Assembly (NCBI GenBank): GCA_001780165.1 | Contig: MFFQ01000023.1 | Location: forward strand, 69,215-110,892 | Length of the DNA stretch: 41,678 nucleotides | Reading direction: 5' to 3' | Source of the DNA: Candidatus Eisenbacteria bacterium RBG_16_71_46 | GTDB taxonomy: Bacteria > Eisenbacteria > RBG-16-71-46 | Shown: in pieces, positions 7,249 to 14,869 of the stretch | How positions within the stretch are numbered: the stretch's first letter is position 1 | Layout of the letters: the number at the start of each line of letters is the position of its first letter | The notes under the pieces: generated by a model | The model's input: the letters and a program-made list of their open reading frames with translations, nothing else | Told to the model about the DNA's origin: nothing | The model's database searches: none | Position numbers and translations under genes: made by a program

Positions 7249-8262
7249 TCACGCCTCGACGGCGATCTCGCGCAGGTACTGGGCCGCGTCCTCCGGCGGG
7301 GTCGGGTTGATGTAGAAGCCCGAGCCGATCTCGAACCCCGCGACCCGGGTGAGCTTCGGCATGATCTCCAGGTGCCAGTGGTAGTACTCGAGGTCGCCGT
7401 CACTCACCGGCGAGGTGTGGATGACGAAGTTGTAGGGCGGACGGTCGAGCGCGCGGTTGAGACGCTGCAGCGTGTCCTTGAGGATGTGAGCCAGGTCGAG
7501 GCACTCGTCGGGATCGGTCGTCGTCTGGTAGGCGGCGTCGTGGCGGCGCGGCAGGATCCAGGTCTCGAACGGGAAGCGTGGCGCGAAGGGCTCGATCGCG
7601 ACGAAGCGGTCGGTGGTCATCACCACACGCCGCCCGTTGTCCTCGGCGGTCTCCTGCTGCACGATGTCGCAGAAGACGCAGCGTTCCTTGAGCTCGAAGT
7701 AGCGCCGCGCGCCCTCCAGCTCCTCCTGCAGGATCTTCGGGATGATCGGCGTGGCGATGAGCTGGGTGTGGGCATGCTCGAGCGTGGCGCCGGCGAGCGC
7801 TCCGTGGTTCTTGAAGATGAGCACGTAGCGGAAGCGCCGGTCGCGGTGCAGGTCCACGACGCGCTCACGGTAGGCCGCGAGCACGTCGCGGATGTGCTCG
7901 ATCGGCAGATCGGCCAGGTTCTGGTCGTGGCGCGGGCCCTCGATCACCACCTCGTGGGCACCCACGCCGTTCATCCGGTCGTAGAGTCCCTCGCCGCGGC
8001 GGTCGAGGCTGCCCTCGATCTGAAGTGCGGGGAACTTGTTGGGCACCACCCGCACGCTCCAACCCGGCGAGTTCGGAGGGCCGCCGTTCGCGCGCACCGC
8101 GTGCACTTCCGGCGGCGTCTTGTCCTCGTTCCCGGGACAGAAGGGGCAGAAATCCGAGCCCCGCGTTTCGGGCGCCGGGGTGAAGTTGGTCGGACGCCGG
8201 CTGCGCTCGGTGGAGATGATCACCCACCGGCCGACGACCGGGTCCTTCCGTAGCTCGGGCAT
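7249..8262 (-). CDS. galT: Galactose-1-phosphate uridylyltransferase family protein
   Basis: A 337-residue member of the GalT branch of the HIT superfamily, which moves a nucleotide between a sugar 1-phosphate and a nucleotide sugar through a nucleotidyl-histidine. The active-site motif is HAHTQ (residues 163-167) rather than the HPHGQ of the E. coli type. Two CxxC pairs (Cys39/Cys42 and Cys195/Cys198) and H-rich segments should bind metal. A second HIT-like half carries YYHWHLEIMPKL (293-304). GAGGAA lies seven bases before the ATG. It is the first gene of a pair with glgA, so its substrate may belong to glucan metabolism (UDP- or ADP-glucose) and not strictly galactose; the related plant ADP-glucose phosphorylase shows such a shift is possible. 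Confidence 0.87.
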   Translation of the reverse strand: MPELRKDPVVGRWVIISTERSRRPTNFTPAPETRGSDFCPFCPGNEDKTPPEVHAVRANGGPPNSPGWSVRVVPNKFPALQIEGSLDRRGEGLYDRMNGVGAHEVVIEGPRHDQNLADLPIEHIRDVLAAYRERVVDLHRDRRFRYVLIFKNHGALAGATLEHAHTQLIATPIIPKILQEELEGARRYFELKERCVFCDIVQQETAEDNGRRVVMTTDRFVAIEPFAPRFPFETWILPRRHDAAYQTTTDPDECLDLAHILKDTLQRLNRALDRPPYNFVIHTSPVSDGDLEYYHWHLEIMPKLTRVAGFEIGSGFYINPTPPEDAAQYLREIAVEA

Positions 8263-8331
8263 GGGGTTCCTCGTCGGGACGCTCGAAAGCTCCCAGGCCC
8301 GTCACGGCGGGCCGGCGGGCGGCCTGGCAAA

Positions 8332-8355
8332 CGTGCCAGTCTAGGGACTGGCACG
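8332..8355 (-). terminator. Hairpin overlapping the galT promoter; terminator or operator
   Basis: Perfect 10-base arms at 8332-8341 and 8346-8355 (CGTGCCAGTC and its complement) with a four-base loop. On the minus strand it follows the stop of the GlmU-like gene by eight bases and is followed by TTT, so it can end that transcript. It also covers the -10 element of the galT promoter, so it could equally be a dyad operator. Confidence 0.6.
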
Positions 8356-8367
8356 CCGCATGGTCAA
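8338..8367 (-). promoter_or_regulatory. Candidate promoter of galT-glgA
   Basis: Minus strand TTGACC (8367-8362), 18 bases, then TAGACT (8343-8338). The -35 overlaps the stop codon of the upstream GlmU-like gene and the -10 lies in the left arm of the hairpin at 8332-8355. The leader to the galT ATG would be about 70 bases. Confidence 0.55.
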
Positions 8368-9626
8368 GGTGCTCCCGCCGCCGAGAGCGAACGGCGCTCG
8401 CCCCGCGTGCCTTCGAACCACGCCCGCAGCGCCTGCTCGTCGGCCGGCAGCAGCGGCCGCGCGCGGCGCGACATCGCGGTGCGCGCGGTACGCAGGAACG
8501 CCTCGAAGCGATGCTCCTCGACGCGCTCGCCGTCCCACCACGCGAACGCCGGCAGGCGCTTGGGCGCGAAGCGGCCGCCGCCGAACAGGTTCGCGCCCGC
8601 GCCCACCGAGGCACCGGTCGGCAGCAGCGTGCCGATGCCGGTCTTGACGTGCGCGCCGAGGAAGGCGCCGACCTTGATCAGCCCGCTGTCCACCTCGGCC
8701 CCCGCGCACCACACCCGCACCGTGCCGTAGTTGTTCTTGAGGTCGCTGGTGGTGGTGAGCGCGCCGAGGTTGACCCATTCGCCGATCACGCTGTGTCCGA
8801 CGAAGCCGTGGTGGCGCTTGTTCGCGTAGCCCTGCCACAGGCACGCGTCCACCTCCCCCGCGAGGCGGCAGCCGGGGCCGATGCTCGAGCGCCCGATGAC
8901 GCCGCCCTCCAGGGTACTGCCCTCGCCGACGGCGCACGGTCCGACCACGACGGTCTGCGGCATCGCGACGACGCCGCGCTCGAGACGGATCGGACCGCCA
9001 CGCGCATCGAGCACGGCGAGCGCGTCCACGCGCGCCCCGGCCTCGACCGTGACGCGTCCGGGCTCGAGCACCACCGCGCGCGAGTCGACCTCGCCGCGCT
9101 GGGCGCCGCCGAGCGGCGCCAGGTCCTCCTCGATCGCGGCGGGATTCCACTCCACCATCTGCCACGGCTCGGCGAGGAAACGCGCCTCGACCGCGATTGC
9201 CGGGAGACCGAGCCCGAGCAGGAAGGCCTCGAAGGCCGCGCCGCGGCCGAGCCCCGGTGCGAGCACCGCGAAGGGCAGGCCCGCCCCGGCGACGCGACCC
9301 TCGCCGGTGAACAGCGCCGGGCCGGCCTCGGGGCTCCGCGCGGCGAGCGCGCGCGCGAGCCAGGGGCCGGGCAGGCAGGCCGCGTTCACCACCAGCACGT
9401 CGTCCTCGCGCGCCGGCCGCGGCACCTCGGACGGCGGCGCGTCGCGCCACGCCGCCATCGTCTCGTGGCGCGCCTCGACCGCGAGCAGCGTCGCACCCGA
9501 GGCGCGACGCCAGCGCTCCAGCAGATGCGAGCCGCCGAAGACCAGGGCCGGGACCGGAGTGAGATCGGCGAGCGGGCTCAGCCGAGCCCAGTGTCGGTCC
9601 TCGTAGACCAGCAGCAGGCGCTTCAC
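8364..9626 (-). CDS. GlmU-like sugar nucleotidyltransferase/acyltransferase (NTP_transf_4 type)
   Basis: A 420-residue protein. The first part (about 1-180) begins RLLLVYEDRHWARLSPLADL and resembles the divergent nucleotidyltransferase domain of the alternative GlmU family (TIGR03991/PF13562), which lacks the standard GGxGTR signature. From about 190 to 370 runs a left-handed beta-helix of hexapeptide turns, including GVIGRSSIGPG, HSVIGEWVNLGA and SDLKNNYGTVR, typical of the acetyltransferase half. The likely task is making UDP-GlcNAc or a similar nucleotide sugar; this is inference. The start is a GTG at 9626 that overlaps the previous stop as GTGA, so translation is coupled to the SPOR gene. 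It is the last gene of the manC unit. Confidence 0.75.
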   Translation of the reverse strand: MKRLLLVYEDRHWARLSPLADLTPVPALVFGGSHLLERWRRASGATLLAVEARHETMAAWRDAPPSEVPRPAREDDVLVVNAACLPGPWLARALAARSPEAGPALFTGEGRVAGAGLPFAVLAPGLGRGAAFEAFLLGLGLPAIAVEARFLAEPWQMVEWNPAAIEEDLAPLGGAQRGEVDSRAVVLEPGRVTVEAGARVDALAVLDARGGPIRLERGVVAMPQTVVVGPCAVGEGSTLEGGVIGRSSIGPGCRLAGEVDACLWQGYANKRHHGFVGHSVIGEWVNLGALTTTSDLKNNYGTVRVWCAGAEVDSGLIKVGAFLGAHVKTGIGTLLPTGASVGAGANLFGGGRFAPKRLPAFAWWDGERVEEHRFEAFLRTARTAMSRRARPLLPADEQALRAWFEGTRGERRSLSAAGAP

Positions 9627-10381
9627 GGGCGCTTCACGGAGACCAGGAACGCGCCGTCGAAGCCCGATCCGAGCGCGCGCTTGCGCAGCGCCTCGGCGCC
9701 GGCGCGCGCGAGGCAGTCGCGGGTGCGCACCTTCCAGCGTCCGGCCTCCTCCTCGACCACCATGGGCGTGAGCAGCAGCGATTCCGCCGCCGCGCGCAGC
9801 GCCTGCGCCTTCTCGGCGGTGTCCGGGGCCGCCACCTGGACCCGCCAGCAGGTGTCGGGCGCGGCGGCCGCGGATTCCGGCGGCGCGGCCGCTGGCGGGC
9901 GGGCGGCCGGGGCGAACGGACTTTCGGGCAGCGCCTCGCTCTGGAGTCCACCGGGGCGCGAGCCCAGCGGCAGCGTGGGGCTGGGCACCGGGATCTCCTC
10001 GCGGTTCGGGACGGTGTCCGACGCGGCCGGAGCGGCGCGCGCGCGGACCAGGTCGTCCGCGGGCGGTACGCGCTGGTCCGCCGCGAGCGGCTCGGGAATC
10101 CCGCGCAACACTTCGAGCGCGGCCGCCGAGGGGCCGCTGTCCACCACGGCGGGTGCGGCGCGCGCGCCGATGGTGCCGCCCGAGGCGGTGGTTCCCACCG
10201 GGGTCGCGCCGCGCGGAAGGGTGTCGCGGCCGGCCGGTGCCGCGACGGTCGCCGCCGCCCGGGGCGCGGGTGGCGGCGCCGGGGCGGGCGGCGGCAGCGC
10301 GCAGCCCGCGAGCGCGGCGAGCACCAGCGCGGTCGCCCCGACACGCGGCGTCGCGCGCCACCCGGGCCGGGAGGGGCTCAC
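9623..10381 (-). CDS. SPOR-domain lipoprotein
   Basis: A 252-residue protein. The N-terminus has basic residues, a hydrophobic stretch and a lipobox LAGC near residues 23-26, so it should be a lipoprotein. A long Pro/Ala-rich, low-complexity linker follows (about 27-170). The last 75 residues (CWRVQVAAPDTAEKAQAL to DGAFLVSVKRP) fit a SPOR domain, which binds denuded septal peptidoglycan in known examples. The GTG at 10381 overlaps the manC stop as GTGA, and its own stop overlaps the next gene the same way. Why a cell-wall-binding lipoprotein sits between two nucleotide-sugar genes is not clear. Confidence 0.72.
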   Translation of the reverse strand: MSPSRPGWRATPRVGATALVLAALAGCALPPPAPAPPPAPRAAATVAAPAGRDTLPRGATPVGTTASGGTIGARAAPAVVDSGPSAAALEVLRGIPEPLAADQRVPPADDLVRARAAPAASDTVPNREEIPVPSPTLPLGSRPGGLQSEALPESPFAPAARPPAAAPPESAAAAPDTCWRVQVAAPDTAEKAQALRAAAESLLLTPMVVEEEAGRWKVRTRDCLARAGAEALRKRALGSGFDGAFLVSVKRP

Positions 10382-11433
10382 CGCGCGGCCCTCGAGCGCA
10401 GCGCCTCGCTGACGCGGCGCACCCCCTCGCCGTCGTCGAGGCGGCAGGCCAGCGTGTTCCCTTCCGCGTGCACCACCACCATGTCCTGCAGCCCGATCGC
10501 GGCGGCGAGGCCGCCGTCGCCCACCACCACGCAGCGGTCGCATTCGAGCGCGAGCGCCTCGCCGAACACCACGTTCCCGCGCGCGTCGCGCTCCTGCCGC
10601 CGGGCCCACGCCCGCCACGAGCCGAGGTCGTCCCAGTCGAACGCGGCCTCGAGCATCAGCGCGTTGGGCGCGCGCTCGAGCACGGCGAAGTCGATCGAGA
10701 TCGACTCCAGCGGCGGAAAGACCGCGGCCAGGGCGCGCTCGAACCCGCGGTCGCCGCCCTGCCAGGCCAGCCCCCGCAGCGGGGCGGCGAGCGCGGGGCG
10801 CGACGCCTCGAGCGCGTCGAGCAGGGTGGTGCAGCGCCAGACGAAGATGCCGCTGTTCCAGAGGTACTCGCCGCTCGCGACCCAGGCCTGGGCCCGGGCC
10901 AGGTCGGGCTTCTCGGTGAAGGCCGCGACCCGGAACAGCCGGTCGGCCAGGCGCGCCCCGCGGCGCACGTAACCGAAGCTGGTCTCGGGTCCGCGGGGCG
11001 GGATGCCGAAGGTGAGCAGCACCGGTTCGCGCTCGGCGCGCTCGAACCCGAGCGCGAGATCCGCCGCGAACGCCGCGCCGTCGTCGATCGCCTGGTCGGC
11101 GGGCAACACCGCGAACGCCGGGTCCCCGGCCTCGGCCGCGAACAGCCGCGCGGCGGCTGCGATCGCCGGGGCGGTGTTGCGCGGGACGCTCTCGCCGATC
11201 ACCCGCACCCCGCGCGGGCATTCACGCGCGACCGCGGCCGCCAGGTCGAGCGCGGTGAGCACCACGATCCGCTCGGGGGCGGCGAGGGCCACGGCGCGCT
11301 CGAGGGTCGCGGCCAGCAGGGAGCGGCCGCCGCGCGCCAGCGGCAGGAGCTGCTTCGGCCGGTCGGGACGGCTCCAAGGCCAGAAGCGCTCGCCGCGGCC
11401 TCCGGCCAGCACCAGCACGAACCGATCAGGCAT
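10378..11433 (-). CDS. manC: Mannose-1-phosphate guanylyltransferase
   Basis: Makes GDP-mannose from GTP and mannose 1-phosphate. The 351-residue protein shows the pyrophosphorylase signature LAGGRGERFWPWSR (9-22) with PKQ at 26-28, ESVPRNTAPAI, LPADQ, TSFGYVRRG, FTEKPD, and WNSGIFVWR. It is the short single-domain form without the isomerase half of bifunctional ManC/AlgA. The ATG at 11433 has AGGAG five bases upstream; a GTG at 11439 would overlap that site. It is first in a three-gene coupled unit. Its product is the likely substrate for the GDP-mannose dehydrogenase at 17.2-18.5 kb. Confidence 0.92.
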   Translation of the reverse strand: MPDRFVLVLAGGRGERFWPWSRPDRPKQLLPLARGGRSLLAATLERAVALAAPERIVVLTALDLAAAVARECPRGVRVIGESVPRNTAPAIAAAARLFAAEAGDPAFAVLPADQAIDDGAAFAADLALGFERAEREPVLLTFGIPPRGPETSFGYVRRGARLADRLFRVAAFTEKPDLARAQAWVASGEYLWNSGIFVWRCTTLLDALEASRPALAAPLRGLAWQGGDRGFERALAAVFPPLESISIDFAVLERAPNALMLEAAFDWDDLGSWRAWARRQERDARGNVVFGEALALECDRCVVVGDGGLAAAIGLQDMVVVHAEGNTLACRLDDGEGVRRVSEALRSRAAR

Positions 11434-11465
11434 CGGCACTCCTCGTCACGGGCTCCGGAGCGGAA

Positions 11466-11494
11466 GGACTAGCACAGGGTGCGGGGGGCGGCAA
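11466..11494 (-). promoter_or_regulatory. Candidate promoter of the manC unit
   Basis: Minus strand TTGCCG (11494-11489), 17 bases, then TAGTCC (11471-11466). Initiation would be near 11459, leaving a 26-base leader that contains the ribosome site. The -35 is identical to those before 1032, 31194 and 31654. Confidence 0.5.
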
Positions 11495-11562
11495 GCGCCG
11501 GCGACGCGCCGGGCGCAGTCGATCGCCCGCGCGACGCGCGTCGGGCGCCGGGTCGCCGGCGC
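11495..11562. terminator. Inverted repeat after the block A operon
   Basis: Perfect 11-base arms (GCGCCGGCGAC at 11495-11505 and its complement at 11552-11562) enclose a GC-rich 46-base interval with further self-complementary stretches. It lies 24 bases after the last stop of block A and touches the manC -35, so it may end the long glycosyltransferase transcript. No T-tract is present. Confidence 0.4.
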
Positions 11563-11586
11563 GCGCGGGCCCGTCGCGCCCGCGAC

Positions 11587-12684
11587 TCAGCGGCCCTCGA
11601 GCACTTCGCGGTACACCGTCTCGGTGTTCTCGGCCACCTTCTCCCACGAGTAGTGCTCGCGGATGTGACCGCGTGCCTTGCCCTCGAATTCCCGCACCAG
11701 CTCGGGGCGCTGGAGGAGCATCTCGAGCTTCTCGCGCAGGTCGCCGACGTCGCGGCTGCGGAACGTCACCGCGCAATCCTCCGCCACCTCGACGTTCTCG
11801 GGGATGTCGGAGAGCAGCACGCAGCGCCCATAGGACAGCGCCTCGAGCAGGGCGATGGACAGACCCTCCATGGTCGACGGCTGCACCACCAGGTAGGCGT
11901 TGCTCCACAGCTCCTCGAGGCTCTCCCCGAACACGTAGTCGAGCAGGCGGATGCGGTCGCTCTCGTACGCTCGCAGCTGCTGCACGTAGTCCTTCGAGAA
12001 CGAGAGCCCTCCGACCAGGGCGAGCTTGAGGTCGGTGTCGATCTGGCTGAATGCCTCGCACAGGAAGTGCACGCCCTTCTCCGGCACCAGCCGACCCACG
12101 AACAGCACGTACTTCCCCGGGGTGAGACCGAGCTGCAGGATGCGCCGCGCGGGACGCGGGCTGGGCAGGTTGGTGCCGTTGGGGATGAACGCCGGGGTGC
12201 GGTGGTGATGATCGCGGAAGTAGTCGCGCAGCGTCTTCGAGACGACGATCGTGCGGTTGGGAAAGCGCGCGGCCGGCCCCTCGCACCGCCGCAGCACCCA
12301 CGACGCCACCCGGCCCCACTTCTCGCGCTGCCAGTCCAGCCCATGTACGGACACCACGGTGCGCGCGCCCGTGAAGCGGGGCACGGCGGCGAACAGCGAG
12401 GGCCCCAGCGCGTGATAGTGCACGATGTCGAAGCGCCGCACCATCGCCTCGAGCGTGCTCCAGGCGACGTGGGAGACGGTGTCGAGGTGCTTGGTGTGAA
12501 TGCTCGGACGCCGCAGCAGCCGCACGCCGTGGTAGCGGGCCCCCGCCGGCGTGTAATAGAGGCGGCAGAACACCGTCACCTCGTGACCCCGGGCGACGAG
12601 CCGGCGCGCGATCTCCTCGACGTGCTTTTCGATGCCGCCGTAGGTCGCGGGCACGCCCTTCTGGCCGATCATCGCGATTCTCAT
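11587..12684 (-). CDS. Glycosyltransferase family 4
   Basis: A 365-residue GT-B enzyme. The N-terminus MIGQKGVPATYGGIEKHVEE with a glycine-rich acceptor loop resembles GT4 enzymes that carry a DUF1972-type N-domain, often rhamnosyl- or hexosyltransferases of capsule loci. The C-domain has VLFVGRLVPEKGVHFL, then the retaining-enzyme E-x7-E region as PSTMEGLSIALLEALSYG. It is the last gene of block A; its ATG overlaps the previous stop (ATGA), with GGGAGG upstream. Donor and acceptor sugars cannot be told from sequence. Confidence 0.88.
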   Translation of the reverse strand: MRIAMIGQKGVPATYGGIEKHVEEIARRLVARGHEVTVFCRLYYTPAGARYHGVRLLRRPSIHTKHLDTVSHVAWSTLEAMVRRFDIVHYHALGPSLFAAVPRFTGARTVVSVHGLDWQREKWGRVASWVLRRCEGPAARFPNRTIVVSKTLRDYFRDHHHRTPAFIPNGTNLPSPRPARRILQLGLTPGKYVLFVGRLVPEKGVHFLCEAFSQIDTDLKLALVGGLSFSKDYVQQLRAYESDRIRLLDYVFGESLEELWSNAYLVVQPSTMEGLSIALLEALSYGRCVLLSDIPENVEVAEDCAVTFRSRDVGDLREKLEMLLQRPELVREFEGKARGHIREHYSWEKVAENTETVYREVLEGR

Positions 12685-13892
12685 GCCTGCGCCCTCCCCG
12701 CCACCGCGGTCGGCGCGGGCGCGCCGCGCGCCAGCGCCGGGTGCGATGCCAGGATCTCGCCGAGCCGCGCCCCGAGCTGGCCCCACGCGTAGGCCTCGAG
12801 CGCGGGCGGAACCGGGAGGCCGCGCGCGCGCCAACCCGCGGGGCGGCGCGCCAGGGCGGCGGCCAGGCGGGTCGGATCGGCGTCCACGACGCCCACCAGG
12901 GGCTCGAGGTCGGGGTAACCGCGCAGCCCGAAGCGCGTGGTGAGCACGGCGAGTCCGGCGGCGAGGTAGGTCGGAAGCTTGACGTTGCTTCCGCCGCCGC
13001 TGGCGACCGGATTGAGCCCGGCGTCGGCGGCGTGCAGAAACGGCGTGAGATCGTCCACCTCGGGACCGACGATGAGCCACGGCTCGGCGCGGCCGGCGAG
13101 CACGCGGGTCGCGCGCCCCGCCGCGATGAGCCGGAACCCCTTCGACGCCAGCGCCGGGAACGCGACGAGGAGCCGCGACAGCGCCGCGAGGTTGGGCGCG
13201 AAGTCGGAGCCCACGAACACGCAGGCGTAGTCGCCCTCGCCGATGCCGAGCGCGGCGCGCGCCCGTGCCCGCTCGTCCGGCGACGGGGGACGCACCACGG
13301 TCTCGTCGTAGCCGTTGGGGATCACGGCCAGCCGCTCGGGCGGGACGCCGTAGAGCGCGCCGAATCGCGTGGCATCCTCGTCGCTCACCGCCACGACCAG
13401 GTCGGCGCGCGCCGCCGCCTTCGCCTCGAGCGCCCGCACCCAAGACACCCACGCGCCACGGGCCACCATCCGGGGCGCCAGGGCCGCGAACAGGTCGGCC
13501 TCGACGTTGTGCGACAGATAGACCTTGAGCGCCGCGGTGCTGTGCTCGAACAGCCCGCTGAGCTGGAGGTCCACCAGCAGCGCATCCGCCCGGCCGCCCA
13601 GCAGGGACGACAGGCGCCGGGCGGCCGCGCGGTGCCCGTGGGCCGCGAGCGTGAGCGGGGCGAGCCCCAGACGCTCCAGCCTCCAGGCCGCGCTCGTGTA
13701 CCAGGCGCGGCGGCGCGACAGGTGCACGCCCGCCGCGCGCTCCTCGTGCGCCCCGCCGCTGCGATAAGGCACCATGCACAGCACGTGGACCTGGTGCCGC
13801 TGCGCGAGGCCGCGGTAGAGCCCGAAGGCGCGCTGCGCCGCGCCGAAAAGCGGCGGATGGATGTCCTTGTCCGTGGCGCCGTGGATCAGCAC
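12681..13892 (-). CDS. Glycosyltransferase, GT4-like
   Basis: A 403-residue GT-B protein similar to sugar transferases with PEP-CTERM/Wbu-type GT4 folds. Seen: IHPPLFGAAQRAFGLYRGL near the start, YLSHNVEADLFAAL around 125-138, VAVSDEDATRF, VIPNGYDE, VFVGSDFAPNLAAL for the C-domain nucleotide site, and LNPVASGGGSNVKLPTYLAAG in place of the classic E-x7-E motif. The GTG start at 13892 has GGGAGGGG just upstream and overlaps the previous gene by seven bases. Its last bases overlap the next ATG. Substrates are unknown. Confidence 0.83.
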   Translation of the reverse strand: MLIHGATDKDIHPPLFGAAQRAFGLYRGLAQRHQVHVLCMVPYRSGGAHEERAAGVHLSRRRAWYTSAAWRLERLGLAPLTLAAHGHRAAARRLSSLLGGRADALLVDLQLSGLFEHSTAALKVYLSHNVEADLFAALAPRMVARGAWVSWVRALEAKAAARADLVVAVSDEDATRFGALYGVPPERLAVIPNGYDETVVRPPSPDERARARAALGIGEGDYACVFVGSDFAPNLAALSRLLVAFPALASKGFRLIAAGRATRVLAGRAEPWLIVGPEVDDLTPFLHAADAGLNPVASGGGSNVKLPTYLAAGLAVLTTRFGLRGYPDLEPLVGVVDADPTRLAAALARRPAGWRARGLPVPPALEAYAWGQLGARLGEILASHPALARGAPAPTAVAGRAQA

Positions 13893-14869
13893 GCCCCCTC
13901 CCGCGCCGCCCCGCCATCACCCGCGTCGAGCGGCCGCCACAGGCCCACCAGCATGCCGAGGCCGTTGAGCGTCCACGTGAGCAGCGAGTAGAGGCCGAGC
14001 CTCAGGCTCCGCTTGCGCGCGCCCATCAGCGCCAGCCCGCCGAGCGCCGCCACGCCCCACGCGGCGAGCGGCAGCGGATCGCCGGCGGTGAGCCACCGCG
14101 CGAGCGCCGCGACACCCAGCGCCCACAGCCCGAGGGTGGCGATGTAGAGCGCCTGGCGCCGGACCAGCCGGCCGAAGCCCGGACGCCCCAGGTAGAGCCG
14201 CAGCACCTGCCCCTGCCCGAAGCAGAGCCCGGCGCGCCAGCGCCGCCCCAGCTCCGCCAGGTTCGGGCGCGGGGCGCTCCAGTGCCGCGCCGCGAGGATG
14301 CCGAGCGAGCGCAGCTCCAGCCCCAGCCCGCGCAGTCGCAATCCCAGCTCGAAGTCCTCCTCCGAGCGCAACCGCGCATCGTAGCCGCCGGCCGCGAGCA
14401 GGGCCTCGCGCCGGTAGAACGCCAGACCGGCGAGGTGATCGACGCGCCGCTCGTGCCTCCCCGCCCGATGCATGTCCGGGCTGCCGGGCCGTTCCCCCGC
14501 GCGATCCACGTACCACTCGTCGATCCGACCGCCGATCCCGGCCAGCGCCGGCTCGGCGCTCGCGGTCGCCACCGCCCGCTCCAGCCACGCCGGCTCGACC
14601 TCGATGTCGGCGTCGGGGAACAGCACCCATCGCCCGCCGCAGGCCGCGAACCCCAGCATGCGCGCCGCCCCCGGCGTCAGCGGGCGTGAGACCGGCGGCG
14701 CGATCACCTGCCAGCGCGCCGAGAGCGCCGGCCGGGGCTCCGGCCCCGGCGCGCTCAGCACCAGCACGCCGCGCCAGTCATGGCCCGCGAGCGCGCGCTC
14801 GAGCGCCGCCACGGTGCGCGGCAGGAAGCGCTCCTGGCGGTGGCAGGGCACCACCACGCCGAGCCTCAC
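13886..14869 (-). CDS. Glycosyltransferase family 2 with C-terminal membrane segments
   Basis: A 327-residue GT-A enzyme. It starts VRLGVVVPCHRQERFLPRTV, has GAARMLGFAACGGRWVLFPDADIEV with the metal-binding D-x-D, and the acceptor-side ED motif in RSEEDFELGLRLRGLG. The last 90 residues contain two or three hydrophobic stretches (ALYIATLGLWALGVAALARW and LPLAAWGVAALGGLALMGA), so it is likely membrane bound. The GTG at 14869 overlaps the prior stop (GTGA) and has GGAGGG six bases upstream. Mature sugar specificity is unknown. Confidence 0.86.
   Translation of the reverse strand: MRLGVVVPCHRQERFLPRTVAALERALAGHDWRGVLVLSAPGPEPRPALSARWQVIAPPVSRPLTPGAARMLGFAACGGRWVLFPDADIEVEPAWLERAVATASAEPALAGIGGRIDEWYVDRAGERPGSPDMHRAGRHERRVDHLAGLAFYRREALLAAGGYDARLRSEEDFELGLRLRGLGLELRSLGILAARHWSAPRPNLAELGRRWRAGLCFGQGQVLRLYLGRPGFGRLVRRQALYIATLGLWALGVAALARWLTAGDPLPLAAWGVAALGGLALMGARKRSLRLGLYSLLTWTLNGLGMLVGLWRPLDAGDGGAAREGAC

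Noticed and set aside
8511-10412. Plus-strand open frame of 633 codons opposite the manC unit
   Set aside because: Shadow frame; low-complexity product and strong evidence for three coupled genes on the other strand.
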